The notes under the pieces: generated by a model
Seen by the model: the letters and a program-made list of their open reading frames with translations, nothing else
Databases searched by the model: none
What the model was told of the DNA's origin: nothing
Source: Siphonodentalium dalli
Taxonomy: Eukaryota; Mollusca; Scaphopoda; Gadilida; Siphonodentaliidae
Length of the DNA: 64,000 nt
Direction: 5' to 3'
Assembly (NCBI GenBank): GCA_032622095.1
Contig: CP136061.1
Span: forward strand, 22,386,991-22,450,990
Shown here: positions 12,152 to 23,906 of the stretch, in pieces
How positions within the stretch are numbered: position 1 is the stretch's first letter
Layout: every line of letters starts with the position of its first letter
Translations under genes and position numbers: made by a program

Positions 12152-12296
12152 ACATATTTTATTTAAGAAATTAAAGTAGTTGGCGTGTGTGTGTGTTATT
12201 GGGGGATACGGACCTGTGGTCATTGGGGTTCATTGTGTAAAATTCTGAAAAAAATGGGGCTCTATATAACTAATGCACTACCCTCACGCTGGTTCT

Positions 12297-12575
12297 TCAG
12301 ATCATAAACGGTTTGAGGATTAGTACAGTACAGTACAGTATTTTGAGGATTAGTACAGTACAGTACAGTATTTTGAATGTCTGTGCCTTTATTTCTGTGA
12401 ATCTGTCTTTGATGTATGGGATGTTGGCTTCTTCGTGTAGTGCTGCATTTTGGGTTGTCGTAGTGCTAGTCGGAATGCTTGATTCTGGACTTTTTGTAGT
12501 CTGTCGATGTTGGAGTTCGATGCTGCGGTCAGGATGGTTACACATAGTTGATCGGATGTAGGTCTTGTCGACGCC
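12297..12575 (-). pseudogene. Possible fragment of a non-LTR reverse transcriptase C-terminus
   Basis: Read on the minus strand, the region gives a decayed pattern resembling the end of Jockey-like ORF2 proteins: 'YIRSTM' (compare the common Y-K-x-x-I-R-P), 'ELQHRQTTK' and 'LHEEANIPYIKDRFTEI'. There is no catalytic motif. At 12313-12375 a ~31-bp unit with (ACAGT)n is duplicated. Could be a chance match; a translated search against reverse transcriptases would decide. Confidence 0.35.
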
Positions 12576-12596
12576 GTCTTGTATGACGAATATGAT

Positions 12597-12705
12597 GATC
12601 CCAGTGGATTAAGTCAGCCAGGTGATTGGTATGATCCAGTGGATTGACCCAGCGAGGTGATTGGTAGGATCCAGTGGATTAACCCAGCCAGATGGTTGGC
12701 ATGAT
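12597..12705. repeat. ~38-bp tandem repeat, three copies
   Basis: GATCC-AGTGGATT-A-CCAGC-AG-TGATTGGTA recurs three times with point changes. Confidence 0.7.
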
Positions 12706-13805
12706 TCGGTGGATGCATGCAGGTATCCATGCAGTTTCTCTCACAGTTTATTTCTATCATAAGAATCAAGAGAAATCCTCGAATTCCCTTCCCCCTTATG
12801 GACATGGACATCGGGGTCAATCGGATCAACTGTTAGTGTTACTAAGTAAGAAATAAGGCTACTGCATGTGTGCAAACTCAATGTCAATTTATTGACCGCG
12901 TTTGGATTGAGGGTGACCCCAATCAAACCTCCGGGCCCATTGCTTTACATGTCAACAGTTATTTGTCAGATTTTGACATTCTTTCATGACAGTCAGCATC
13001 ATGCTGTGATCGCTGGGTTTCATGTTGATCATTTTGTTGGCTTTCCTTTTTAAGGTGCATTCGTGTGTTATATCCTCCATATTATGTTATATCCTCCGTA
13101 TGCTGGTGAAGCTGAGATTTTGATCACATGAAATCCAGCTCATTTGTTCCCCGTACAACTAATGCCCGTTTACACAATAGCTCCAATGACATTGACATTT
13201 TAAAATCGGACCGATACATCTATTTTTACATATAGTCGGAACTATATTTAGTCACATATTGTCTTATTTTGACCACCAACAGTTTGCAATAATGGTAATA
13301 TGAACTGAGCCAGACATCGACAATTTTAATCATAAAACATAAGAACTAAGAACACGTAAGAAATCCTTACCTTGCGGTATGTTTAGAAAGATGTCTTTAT
13401 TCCGGTTACTGGATAGGAAATTTGGGTTTTGAGTATGAAAACACGTCACGGGTAGAGTTTCCCATATATATTGCTCCACGTTTTCAAAAAAAAATTCTCG
13501 AGAAGTGTCACCAGTGAAAGTTTTGTTGAATGAAACTTAAATTTACCCCGAAATTCCGAATGCGCACATAAAGATTGTGTTTTTGTCCAGAACTGATATA
13601 ATAATTTCCTCTAAACTCCTGCAACTGTATAAATATGCATTGCCTATCATATACGTATACCATTGGTTGGTATAAATTCTAAATTAGACTAGCCATGGCG
13701 TGGAAAACTCTAACTGTTATAGCCCGATGCGCGGTTTACTGACGCCCGCATCGCGTTATCTGCCCGCAGCGGGGATTATACGATGACCAGCATGGTTTTA
13801 ATATG

Positions 13806-13918
13806 AAGCTCATTCATGACATCAGTCCACCCACTCACTCATAGAAGGAATGTAACTCAATGGAATTCATGACATCAGTCCACCCACTCACTCATAGAAG
13901 GAATGTAACTCAATGGAA
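13806..13918. repeat. 53-bp tandem duplication
   Basis: The segment from TTCATGACATCAGTCCACCC to AATGTAACTCAATGGAATT occurs twice back to back with no visible difference, so it is recent. Confidence 0.9.
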
Positions 13919-14068
13919 TTCCACATTCTCATCTTTGTCTTCCCGCAAGTGATCTGTAGATGACACTGTCGATCAGCCTGTTCAACCGAGCCAGAAAGTA
14001 GAACTTTTGCATAAATCATGTTTCTCGTGCTCATACATTTCGTATGGCAGCTACATGTCACCCATCCC

Positions 14069-14162
14069 ACATGTCCCCTGGTGCGACAACCCCACCCTCA
14101 GTATCCACCTTAAGGTATTAAGGTGGATACTCATGGTGGGTTTGTCGCACCAGGGGACATGT
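14069..14162. repeat. ~94-bp near-perfect hairpin
   Basis: CATGTCCCCTGGTGCGACAA and the inverted TTGTCGCACCAGGGGACATG close a palindrome with centre CCTTAAGGTATTAAGG. Confidence 0.85.
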
Positions 14163-14385
14163 GATCCACCCATGGCATGTAGACCACTTGGTGCATCCCC
14201 GCAATCTGATGAGTAATTATGTTGCCTGCTCATCGACGTTGGACTCACAAACATCAAGAATTATCTTTTTGAGTGTTGGACGCAAGTATACCTCTATCCG
14301 CAGTCCGACATACAGTAATGCTCTAATTAATCGACATCTTAACCGCAGCAGAATTATGGGTAACTTTTCAGGATTTAGTCGGAAA

Positions 14386-14455
14386 TATGGCTTGTTGCCA
14401 TTCATAGGAAAGCTCTCGGCGAGAGCTTTCCGATGAATGGCAACAAGCCATATTG
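14386..14455. repeat. ~70-bp near-perfect hairpin
   Basis: TATGGCTTGTTGCCATTCAT is mirrored by ATGAATGGCAACAAGCCATA around CTCTCGGCGAGAG. Confidence 0.85.
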
Positions 14456-14464
14456 TCAAGTGGT

Positions 14465-14727
14465 GAACCATAAAAGCCATCACGTGTCTCAACAGTGTAA
14501 CAGACGGCCCTCCATAAAAGCCATCATGTGTCTCAACAGTGTCACAGACGGCCCTCCATAAAAGCCATCACGTGTCTCAACAGTGTAACAGACGGCCCTC
14601 CATAAAAGCCATCACGTGTCTCGACAGTGTAACCGACGGCGCTCCATAAAAGCCATGACGGGGTTCTGTAACAGACGGCCCTCCATAAAAGCCATTACGG
14701 GGTTCAACAGTGTAATAGACGGCCCTA
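14465..14727. repeat. ~44-bp tandem repeat, six copies
   Basis: CATAAAAGCCATCACGTGTC followed by TCAACAGTGTAACAGACGGC recurs six times; the last two copies have a GACGGGGTTC variant. Confidence 0.85.
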
Positions 14728-15057
14728 ATCTTACATTATTAAGGAGTATCCATACATTGTTAAAATGTATACCAAAATCACATGATTACTGTTGAACCGG
14801 TGCACCATAGTTTCCACACAAATTATTTCTGCGACTGTCATTTTGATAGTATCATTTAATATAATGCTAAACACTGTAAACTATTGTATAACATTGTCCA
14901 AAATGTATTATTTATCAACATGTTGTTCAACGAAATATGGCCCTATTATCACGATATTTGCCGTATTACCATTTGATTTTAGTGTTGTCCATCTTAATCC
15001 GCAATTTTCTCCTAGACCGTCGGTTTGACGACTTTGTACTAGCCCACAAATAAGTAG

Positions 15058-15205
15058 ACATCTCGAGAAATAAAAATTTCAAAAATCGATTTCGGATCAC
15101 TCTGAGCTTTTATGGGTGGGTTCTTCGACTAGAATAGGATATGTTTTACCCCCCGAAGCCAAAGAAATAGTAATTTGGGAGCGTTAATTCGGATTATCCA
15201 TATTT
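15058..15205. mobile_element. MITE family B, degraded copy
   Basis: Matches 1160-1310 (TTTCAAAAATCGAT, CACTCTGAGCTTT, GTAATTTGGGAGCGT) but has lost clear terminal repeats. Confidence 0.55.
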
Positions 15206-16720
15206 AAACGTTTGGGATTGACTCAGTTATTAATTTCAATGGAATTTCATTTCAGGATCTACAGTGATATATACACATGTTCACCACTATAATAGAGTAA
15301 TTACCTTCATACGTGTTCTTCTCTTATTACGCGCACCGCGTGTATACTGTCCTAGAGATTCTAGATAGCTATGGGCGCTGACATTAACATGGGTGTTTTA
15401 TTTATAGAATGGGACATTTTGGGATGATTAAAAGTCGAAATACGAGCCGCAGGCCGAGTCCGGTAAAAGGTTGGGAATTTCAATTTCGTTTATTGTCGTT
15501 ACTTAACGTTATGTCAATAATGTTGATTTTTGGTTTGTGATAAGCTATGTCAATTACAAATAAAAGAAATGAAAAAGATAATTTGTAAGTCTTATATTTC
15601 AACTTTTATATATTTTTTTCGTTCTCCAGCGTGAGCCCACTGGTGCTGGTTGTTATTGTTATTTTAACGGAATTCTGAGTTGGTCATTCGCGAAACCAAT
15701 ATATTTTATATTCTATTATTACAATCGCGTGTATATAATATATGATCTTGAGCGCGTTACCATTTCTGACATTGGTTTTCTTGTTGCTGTAATGTTCGGA
15801 GAGTCATTTATCCTGTATCGTATTACTGCATTCTCAGAGACAGCTTTGCTGATGGGAGACCAATTATGTCAGCGTTAATGCGTTATTAGGCTCTGGAATA
15901 AAATGCCCAACAGCGCCAAGGTGGCACCCGGTGGAAATGCATTTGCCATATAGCCCAAAGATTGGTCAAATTAATTAAGACAAAAACATTGTATATCCTC
16001 CGAAACAACACCAAAGTTCTTTGCTACCCGACTTATATTATTGTATCTGCATCTCGATGAGCTTCTCCGCGAGCAGCCGACACAGCGACGCAAGGGAGAT
16101 CACTCTGCGTGTAAATCCTCGTACGTATATCGAGTAGAGTAGAAGCAGAGATAATAGTATCTCTGGTAGCAGTCTTATAGCTGCAACAAGATTAAATCAA
16201 CTTACGCCTTGAAGTCCCCCTCCACCCATAAAGATACAAAGTAGTCCCTGGTTTGCATGATTGTATCTATCGGTGGAGGAGAACTTCCAGGGAGCATGTG
16301 GACCGGGATCCTACGTCATAAATTGTTTGAAAATGGCGGCAATATTTATACATCGAAGTGAGTATTTATCGTTTTCTTCACCTATATAAATTATTCAGCC
16401 AAAAAGAAAACGATTGAGCTGTGCATCAATTTACTAGCTCACTGTGAAAATCAATCCCATCCTAATATAAATATGACCGGTGAGAAGATATCAATATTCA
16501 AGTGACTTCGGTCACCATTTTTCGAGGTTGTGAAAATTAATGTTAACACCAAAATGTGCCTATAACTAATCTGTTATATATCAGTTTTTTTGCCATATAT
16601 CCGAGCTGAGTTGTTGGGATAGTTCATTTGTCTAATAATCTTATCATGGGAATTTCTTTGAAAACTTCCTTTTTTGAAAGTCGATATCTAGCCATCACAC
16701 CCTCTTATTAATGGCCCATC
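15206..16720. other. No gene recognised
   Basis: About 1.5 kb of unique-looking sequence without a motif-bearing open frame. I cannot exclude short host exons or untranslated regions. Confidence 0.35.
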
Positions 16721-16721
16721 C

Positions 16722-16850
16722 ACCCGATCTATTTATTTTATGGTATAGAGATCTATTTAATTTATGGTATAGAGATATATTTATTTTATGGTATAGAGAT
16801 CTATTTAATTTATGGTATTGAGATATATTTATTTTATGGTGTAGAAAGCG
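16722..16850. repeat. ~33-bp tandem repeat, four copies
   Basis: TTTATTTTATGGTATAGAGA / TTTAATTTATGGTATAGAGA units alternate. Confidence 0.8.
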
Positions 16851-17362
16851 TTCAGATCGTGGTTTATGGTGTCAGTTGATACAGTAATTCAAACAGTAAT
16901 TTAAAAGAAGTAATTGAATTACTTGAATTTGTTTAAGTAATATATCACTTTGAATTACATGTAACGCAAAAAAAATAAAATAAGGCCCATTACAAATTAC
17001 TTTTCATTACTTGAGAAAAAGTAATGCGTTGCATGGTATTACCATATAACACATTACCATTACCCTATCCCTGGTGTCTAAACGGGAGGACATCTTTAAT
17101 TTGAGGCACGGAGGTTTGGTTTATTGAGTTTGATCATCGTTTCAGCTGCTATAGGACACGTCACTATGAAGAATAATCAGAGGGTTAATTTAATCGAGAA
17201 ATGACTCCGCTGTACGTATAGAAACAACCAACCGCAGGAAATCGACTGACAAATTCGGCCAGAGATACGAACCATGTTACCTCCCCTTTGTGTAAAGCAT
17301 AAATCAGTGATTATCGAGATTAGAACCAGCTTCGTTATCGCTGGACAGCGTATGTTTTCTTA

Positions 17363-18003
17363 GCACTTTCTATACTAAACACTCATTGATGAGTAATTAT
17401 CCCGTTGAAAATGTTCAGATAATATGTTTAACCCTTTCTATAATAAACACTCATTGATGGGTTGTTATCCCATAGGCAACGTTCATATAACAATTGTAAC
17501 TCTAAATAAACTAAACACTCATTGATAAGTAGTTATCCCGTAGACAATGTTCAGATAATAAGTTTAACCATTTCTATATACTAAACACTCATTAATGAGT
17601 AGTTATCCCATAGGAAATGTTCATATAATAAGTTTAACCCCGTCTATACTAAGCACTCATTGGTGAGTTGTTATCCCATAGGCAATGTTCATATAACAAG
17701 TGTAACCCTTTCTATACTAAACACTCATTGATAAGTAATTATCCCATAGAAAATATTCAGATAATAAGTTTAACAATTTCAATGCCATACACTAATTGGT
17801 GAGTTGTTATACCGTAGGAAATGAACAGATAATAAGTTTAACCCTTTCTATCCAAAAACACTCATTGGTGAGTAGTTATCCCGTAGGTAATGTTCAGATA
17901 ACAAGTTTAACCCTTTCTATACTAAACATTCATTTATGAGTAGTTAGTTATCCCGTAGGACATGTTGAGATAATAAGTTCAACAAACCAGGTCGTTTGTT
18001 TAA
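17363..18003. repeat. ~70-bp satellite derived from the end of MITE family A
   Basis: About nine diverged copies of a unit reading TTTCTATACTAAACACTCAT ... AGTTATCCCGTAGGAAATG ... CAGATAATAAGTTTAACC. This is the reverse complement of the right end of MITE A (compare 1060-1125). The array therefore looks like tandem amplification of one transposon terminus. Confidence 0.75.
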
Positions 18004-18553
18004 CTTATTATCTGAACATTTCCATCAATAAATAGAACTCTTTCTGCACTTTTATGATCTGTCGTTTGCGTATATAACATGTACATCAGGGGCGCCGGAA
18101 GCATCCAAGGGCAGGGGGGGGGGGGGGGGGCAGAGCCTACAAAAAGGGCACTTTTCCACAAAAAAGGGCATTTTCTCTGCAAACTCGGGAAAATAACCAT
18201 AAATTCATTGTGGCAAAAATACCTATTTTAAAGGTATTTGTCGGTTTTTATGGCCGTATTGTGATAAAATTGACAACAAATTAATATTCCTTGTGAAATT
18301 GGTGGTATTTGGACCAAAAAAGTCACATTTTACTATAAAAACACGAGATTAAACACACAAAAAGCATTTTCTGTCTCCATAAAAAGGGCAAGTCCTGCCC
18401 CCGCTCGCCCCCCCCTTGGTCAAGGGCAGGGGGATCAGCTGCCCCCTCTGCCCCACGCTTCAGGCGCCCCTGCTGTACATCCCTCCAAATATATAGTAGA
18501 CCATTCCGATATACCCTTGTAACTTGGGAGAATCCTAGTATAGAATGGGTTAA
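18004..18553 (-). mobile_element. MITE family A copy interrupted by a hAT-like MITE
   Basis: ACTTATTATCTGAACATTTC at 18002 and ATATATAGTAGACCATTCCG ... CTAGTATAGAATGGGTTAA at 18490-18553 are parts of MITE A in reverse orientation. The 386-bp element at 18087-18472 sits between them. Confidence 0.65.
18087..18472. mobile_element. hAT-like MITE (CAGGGGCGCC...GGCGCCCCTG)
   Basis: The termini CAGGGGCGCC and GGCGCCCCTG are inverted and are flanked by ATGTACAT (18079-18086) and CTGTACAT (18473-18480), an 8-bp target duplication with one mismatch. CAGGGG-type ends plus an 8-bp duplication fit the hAT superfamily. Internal G and C runs are low complexity and there is no transposase. Confidence 0.8.
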
Positions 18554-19426
18554 TGCTCCAATCCCCTTGCCAGCTGAGCCACACCCCCCCCCGCTGAGGT
18601 CTGAAGATTATGAGTCACTTAAAAAATAGACAAACCACAGACACCCCACACCTTTCACGACCACACTATTCAGTTATATGTCCGATATGGACTGCGCAAA
18701 ACGTCTGTGAATGTAATGCATTCATGTAGCACACAGCACACACATGCAGACGAGCAATACATTATATCAACGCACGCGACACATGCACTCCGGCATATAT
18801 TTAATGTCAACTCCGAATTTGTTACGAGCAATATCTATGTCAGTCGGTGTGATAAGACAATTTATGACTTAGGCACCATAAACGCATGTAAAGTTTGAAC
18901 ATAGAACCATAATTTATTCAAGGACAAATTTCTTGCCAAGTTAGTGTTAACCCATACCACCAATTTGGAAGCATATCAAACAGGGACGAGGCGATAGGGG
19001 GATTGTATATCCCCCCAAAACTTCAGCGAAACATTTAAATAGTTGGAAAGTCAATAATTATTAGACTAATAATGTTATTTTACTTTCAGAAATACAGAAC
19101 ACACCAAACGTGACATATTTCAAAGGACGAATAAATACATATTTAAAAATAATTCTGATATATTGAATTTCCAACTGATATGGTGTAAACGTTTAGACCT
19201 AAAGTCGTATATTTTCATATGTTCGGTCAAACTGTTGGACTGAAATGACGAACTGAAAAATGTAAAGGGAGCAAATGGAATTATCAGGACTTGGGAATTT
19301 AGGTCTGATTCGGGTGGAGGGGGAGGGGAGGGGGTACAGTTGTAAATTATACGTTGGACACTCCCCTCTAGTCGCATTCCTAAGCTTATAAAAACATACC
19401 GTGCTTCTGTACTGACTGGAAAGGAC
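18554..19426. other. No gene recognised
   Basis: No motif-bearing open frame; a G-rich tract lies near 19313-19335. Confidence 0.4.
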
Positions 19427-19548
19427 GAATATTTGGGGACATGTCTCTATTCCGAAGGTTCGTTATTCCAAAGGTTCACTATCCCGAAGGTGCACTATTC
19501 CGAAGGTTCACTATTCCGAAGGTTCGCTATTCCGAAGGTTTTTGTTAT
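19427..19548 (+). repeat. Left CCGAAGG-rich inverted repeat enclosing the nested region
   Basis: GAATATTTGGGGAC followed by CTCTATTCCGAAGGTTC and five more TTCCGAAGGTTC units. The reverse complement of 30987-31112 begins GAATATTCGGGTAG and CTCTATTCCGAGGGTTC and continues with the same units, so the two blocks are a pair of inverted repeats about 11.4 kb apart. Likely the ends of an older element into which the 79-bp satellite and the palindrome came later, or were carried. Confidence 0.65.
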
Positions 19549-19674
19549 ATAAAGGTAATTCTATATTCTAAAGTATTGAGGGGGTTCTTTATCACGAAGA
19601 CTCGTTTTATGAAGGAAATAACATAAAACATTGAAAGAAAAATTTTGATTTTTTTAACGCGGGTTTCCTTGAGA

Positions 19675-19958
19675 TTTAATGTCATTACGTATGGTGTTAT
19701 ATCCCAATACATATTCACGTCATGCAGCCCACACAATTGCTGTTTCCATACGTTTTAATGTCATTACGTATGGTGTTATTTCCCAATACATATTCACGTC
19801 ATGCAGCCCACACAATTGCTGTTTCCATACGTTTTAATGTTATTACGTATGGTGTTATTTCCCAATACATATTCACGTCATGCAGCCCACACAATTGCTG
19901 TTTCCATACGTTTTAATGTCATTACGTATGGTGTTATTTCCCAATACATATTCACGTC
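19675..19958. repeat. 79-bp satellite, left block (~3.5 copies)
   Basis: The unit contains CACGTCATGCAGCCCACACA, TTGCTGTTTCCATACG and TTACGTATGGTGTTAT. The block stops at CACGTC, exactly where the palindromic element begins, and resumes at 29896 on the other side, so the element inserted into this satellite. Confidence 0.85.
19953..19958. other. Target-site duplication CACGTC (left)
   Basis: CACGTC precedes the AG terminus and is repeated after the CT terminus at 29896-29901. A complete satellite unit reads CACGTCATGCAG, so the second copy is explained by a 6-bp staggered insertion. Confidence 0.8.
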
Positions 19959-19985
19959 AGAAGAATAGATGCCTCGTTAGAGCCA

Positions 19986-20215
19986 CATCTAAAAATAGAA
20001 TCTTTGGGTCTAAAATTGGTTGTACTATAATATTCCCAAAACTTCCAAAATATCAAAACCCAAAAAAAATTTCAAAACTTCCAAAAAATTTATTTTTTCC
20101 AAAAAATTTCAAAACCCTAAAATTAATTTTTTCCACAAAAAAATTCAAAACCCCCAAATTTCAAAAAAAGAAAAAATTTCAAAACCCTCAAAATTATTTC
20201 TCTAAAAAAAAGTTT
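19986..20215 (+). repeat. Terminal A-rich repeat of the palindrome (left, outer)
   Basis: Starts CATCTAAAAATAGAATCTTT, continues TGGGTCTAAAATTGGTTGTA, then a degenerate TTTCAAAA/CCCAAAA repeat. The same start, with the same kind of tail, recurs in direct orientation at 24675-24848 and inverted at 25018-25207 and 29636-29875, so each arm is bracketed by it. Confidence 0.75.
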
Positions 20216-21058
20216 AAATAAAAAATTTATAACGAGTTTTTCGGTTTCTGATAATCTCGATATTAAAAAATATCGAATGTTAAATTATTTGCGCGTAATA
20301 TCTTTCGTTATTTTTTTGTTCAACCAATGTTTCAATGTATTTATTAATCGATGTTTAGAAATATCTTTATACCAATTATATGTGTATGGACAGTCGCTTT
20401 ATTGGACATTGTGACCATCGATATGAATGCATACATTCCAGTGTTTATCGGACGCAGTTCATATAATTGTCATACCTGAAAATAGACACTATTACTTTTA
20501 CATAAATAATAAAGAGTGTTTATTCTTTACTTATCTCTATATGAAGTTATTGAGTATATGACAGTCGTGTATTATCGTGAATTATTGGAAGTATTGAGAC
20601 TAACGGTCGAAAATTGTAATGTGAAATTACAACCTTCCAGAATGAATTGTTCGCTGTACACGCAATCACACGCGACATTGGTGGTAACAATGTCGTGTGT
20701 CACACCTTTGCTTTACCAAATGAATTATATTATTTCCCCGTTCACAGTTATATGGTATTCAGAAAACATATCGATTTAATGTCTGAACAAACGAATTAGT
20801 ATCAATTAAGGTTGATAAACTGTGTCATTCACACGATAATTAGTTAGCCAAAACATGCATACATATTACGTCAGGTCGTGAGACACTCAATTATAGAAAT
20901 TGCTTTGATGACATTGTTATAACAACATTACGTAATAACCCCTTATCACTCCATTCACACTTACGACCATTTTGTATGCCGAAAACTCCAGGTAGCACCG
21001 ATGATGTAACATTATATCACTGCTATTGTACCAATGATAGGTTCAGACATGTTATCAA

Positions 21059-21412
21059 ATTCGATCACCAATAGATTTTGACTGTGGAATGTAATGACCT
21101 TTAACTTATTTATCGATCTAAAGGGACACTCATTATGAATGAATGTTAACAATACAAGCGCACGAATGAAGAGCGTTGAACATATACGAAATTACTACAC
21201 GAATGAATTGAACCTTGAAATTTATATTTCACATCTTACCAACAACAGCTACAGACATAATCATAGTATTATACTGTCTTGCATGTACACACGCTATGAC
21301 ATCATTAAAGGCGGACAATCCACTCAAGGTGTGACAACAGATACGGACATAGGCATAGTGTTATACAGTCTTCTATGTACCCACGCTATGACACCATTAA
21401 CGTACATTGGAT
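21059..21412. repeat. ~340-bp direct repeat within the left arm, copy 1
   Basis: TCGATCACCAATAGATTTTG, AGGGACACTCATTATGAATG and CGAATGAAGAGCGTTGAACA introduce a block with an internal ~90-bp duplication (CACGCTATGACA at two points). Related blocks follow at 22455-22520, 22680-22830 and 22914-23250; mirrors lie in the right arm. The 85-92 codon frames over these blocks repeat with the DNA and have no recognisable motif. Confidence 0.7.
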
Positions 21413-21449
21413 GTTAGGTCTATGACTCTTGAGTATGCACCAATCAATG

Positions 21450-22000
21450 AGCAAATTAGCAATAAAAATGAGCAAATGAGCAAAAAAATGAGCAAATGAG
21501 CAAGAAAATGAGCAAATGAGCAAGAAAATGAGCAAATGAGCAAGAAAATGAGCAAATGAGCAATAAAAATGAGCAAATGAGCAAGAAAATGAGCAAATGA
21601 GCAAGAAAATGAGCAAATGAGCAAGAAAATGAGCAAAAAAATGAGCAAATGAGCAAAAAAAATGAGCAAATGAGCAAAAAAATGAGCAAATGAGCAAGAA
21701 AATGAGCAAATGAGCAAGAAAATGAGCAAATGAGCAATAAAAATGAGCAAATGAGCAAAAAAATGAGCAAATGAGCAAGAAAATGAGCAAATGAGCAAAA
21801 AAATGAGCAAATGAGCAAGAAAATGAGCAAATGAGCAATAAAAATGAGCAAATGAGCAAAAAAATGAGCAAATGAGCAAGAAAATGAGCAAATGAGCAAG
21901 AAAATGAGCAAATGAGCAATAAAAATGAGCAAATGAGCAAGAAAATGAGCAAAAAAATGAACAAATGAGCAAAAAAATGAGCAAATGAGCAAAAAAATGT
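21450..22000. repeat. (AAATGAGC AAATGAGC) tandem array, left arm
   Basis: About 550 bp of ATGAGCAAATGAGCAA units with A-run, AAGAA or AATAAA linkers. Length and linker order differ from the mirror array at 27880-28424. The array is bordered by GAGTATGCACCAATCAATGA at 21432; that border motif also occurs alone at 24570. Long Phe/Leu/Cys/Ser frames on the other strand are repeat artefacts. Confidence 0.9.
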
Positions 22001-23336
22001 AATTCTGCTGTGGTTAAGCAGTCCATTATTTAGGGCATACCTGTATGTAGGCCTATCAGTGGATGAATAGTCTGCCGGAGAAGTACTGTGTAGACAGGTC
22101 TTGCCGGTAAGAGAGTCAGACGAGAAGTGAAGGCTCGGCTATTAAAACATAGTAATGCGATAGCGAACATCAAACGAGTCTGCGCACGCATATCTGTCAA
22201 AAGGATACAATAGCAGCCATTGGTCAATTTATCCCCGGTGTCAGCTCAGTAACCAATCGGGACGAAGCCGAAGGTCAACTCATTTTTTTTGTGCTCAATA
22301 TAGTACGTCACTTGGACATTTTATCAGTTTATCACGTGATCACTAAATGTGGCAATCGGGTATCCACCGATGCCTGCAATTTATTATTTATAATAATTGG
22401 ACTCATTGATCTCACGTAAATAATACTCTTAGTTGTTCCAATAAAATAGTTATCAAAGTCGATCACCAATAGATTTGACTGTGGAATATAATGACCTTTA
22501 ACTTATTTATCGATCTATGTTAGAACATGGTCTTAACAAAAAACTTGACCATAACAAAAATTACCTTACATTTATGCATGAATCTAATTAGACCATACGT
22601 AAATATTGTCAGCTTATCGTCTGATGAGCAAATCCGATGTTTATCAAAAATAGTACAACTTCCAGTTGGTAATTACTCTTACGAATGAAGAGCGTTGAAC
22701 ATATACGAAATTACTACACGAATGAACTGAAATTTATATTTTCACATCTTACCAACAACAGATACAGACATAGTCATAGTGTTATACTATCTTACATGTA
22801 CCCATGCTATGACATCATTCGAAGGGGCAATACACTCAAGGAGTTAAAGTGACACACGAAACAAGGGACGTGATGTAATATTGGTGTTTGAATCTTAAAG
22901 GAACACAAGACACTCTAAAGGGACACTCATTATGAATGAATGTTAACAATACAAGCGCACGAATGAAGAGCGTTGAACATATACAAAATTACTACACGAA
23001 TGAATTGAACCTTGAAATTTATATTTCACATCTTACCAACAACAGCTACAGGCATTATCATAGGGTTATACTGTCTTGCATATACACACGCTATGACATC
23101 ATTACAGGCGGACAATCCACTCACGGTGTGACAACAGATACAGACATAGGCATAGTGTTATACAAACTTCTATGTACCAATGCTATGACATAATTAAAGG
23201 GGGATAATACACGCACGGTGTGGAATGTTAAAGTGACACGCGGTAAGGGACGTGATGTAATATTGGTGAAACCACCTCCCCACTTATAGATATATAACGA
23301 AGACGAGAATAACATGTTGATGAAGTTTATTGAAAT
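22001..23336. other. Left arm between array and gene cluster
   Basis: Holds two more copies of the ~340-bp direct repeat (see 21059) and non-coding AT-rich DNA. No supported gene. It is mirrored at 26544-27880. Confidence 0.5.
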
Positions 23337-23906
23337 TTAATCATTGTCTGAATCTTCGACCGTTAGATTTACTTCTAAGAGTTTCTTGAATTTTCTCATC
23401 GCTTCATCTGCAGCCCATTCATTATTATATCCGTGTTTGGTCAGTTTGACCATTTTCTTCATGATCATGGTATGTATGCGTGATGTTTTCAATCGATACT
23501 GGTATTCTATTAATCGTCTATAACTTTTGAGAAACAGAGCAAACTCTGTGTCGATGGTATCCTCTTTTCCCGACATGCTCTCATCTCCCGAAATGCTCTC
23601 TTCTTCTTTCACATCATTGGTGACACGTTTCATCATACTTTTGAATGTGTCCATCTCGTTGACACATCGCGCAGCTTTCTTAAGACCGAATACCGTTCTA
23701 CTACCGACGCCATTACCATCTTCTGAATCTGATAGCGTTCCACGTTCATCTTCATCTGAATCTAGAACCGCTTCGTCAGATTCATCGGTATCTTCTCCGA
23801 AGAGAGTTGGTTTTGTCTCGGACATAACTCCGTGTTTAATCTGTTTATGTCTTTGTAGATTGTAGTTCGTCGATAAAATAATGCCACATAAATCACACCC
23901 GTGCAT
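23337..23906 (-). CDS. C2H2 zinc-finger protein, 189 aa (left arm copy)
   Basis: The N-terminus has one C2H2 finger: C4, C7, H20 and H25 in the frame CDLCGIIL..LQRHKQIKHG. Residues 36-70 are acidic (DESDEAVLDSDEDERG) and the C-terminal half is predicted helical and basic (KMVKLTKHG). A single N-terminal finger, an acidic linker and a helical tail resemble small accessory proteins I associate with Polinton-type elements, so a DNA-binding or regulatory role is an inference. It is the last of three genes reading outward from the palindrome centre; its ATG overlaps the stop of the 60-aa frame (TAATG). AATAAA follows the stop within about 10 bp, and a TTATAAGAG box lies about 30 bp before the ATG. 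The protein is identical to that at 25974-26543. Confidence 0.7.
   Translation of the reverse strand: MHGCDLCGIILSTNYNLQRHKQIKHGVMSETKPTLFGEDTDESDEAVLDSDEDERGTLSDSEDGNGVGSRTVFGLKKAARCVNEMDTFKSMMKRVTNDVKEEESISGDESMSGKEDTIDTEFALFLKSYRRLIEYQYRLKTSRIHTMIMKKMVKLTKHGYNNEWAADEAMRKFKKLLEVNLTVEDSDND

Noticed and set aside
17363-18003. TTAACCC-like repeats read as telomeric DNA
   Set aside because: TTAACCCTTT appears once per ~70-bp unit as a MITE end and is not a short tandem telomere motif.
21386-22026. Overlapping 178-209 codon frames rich in Phe/Leu/Cys/Ser (and mirrors at 27854-28478)
   Set aside because: They translate the TGAGCAAA tandem array in all three frames. The unit lacks stops, so open length means nothing.
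23527-23865. 112-codon frame opposite the zinc-finger gene
   Set aside because: Shadow of the acidic region; the sense strand has the C2H2 finger, promoter-like box and AATAAA.
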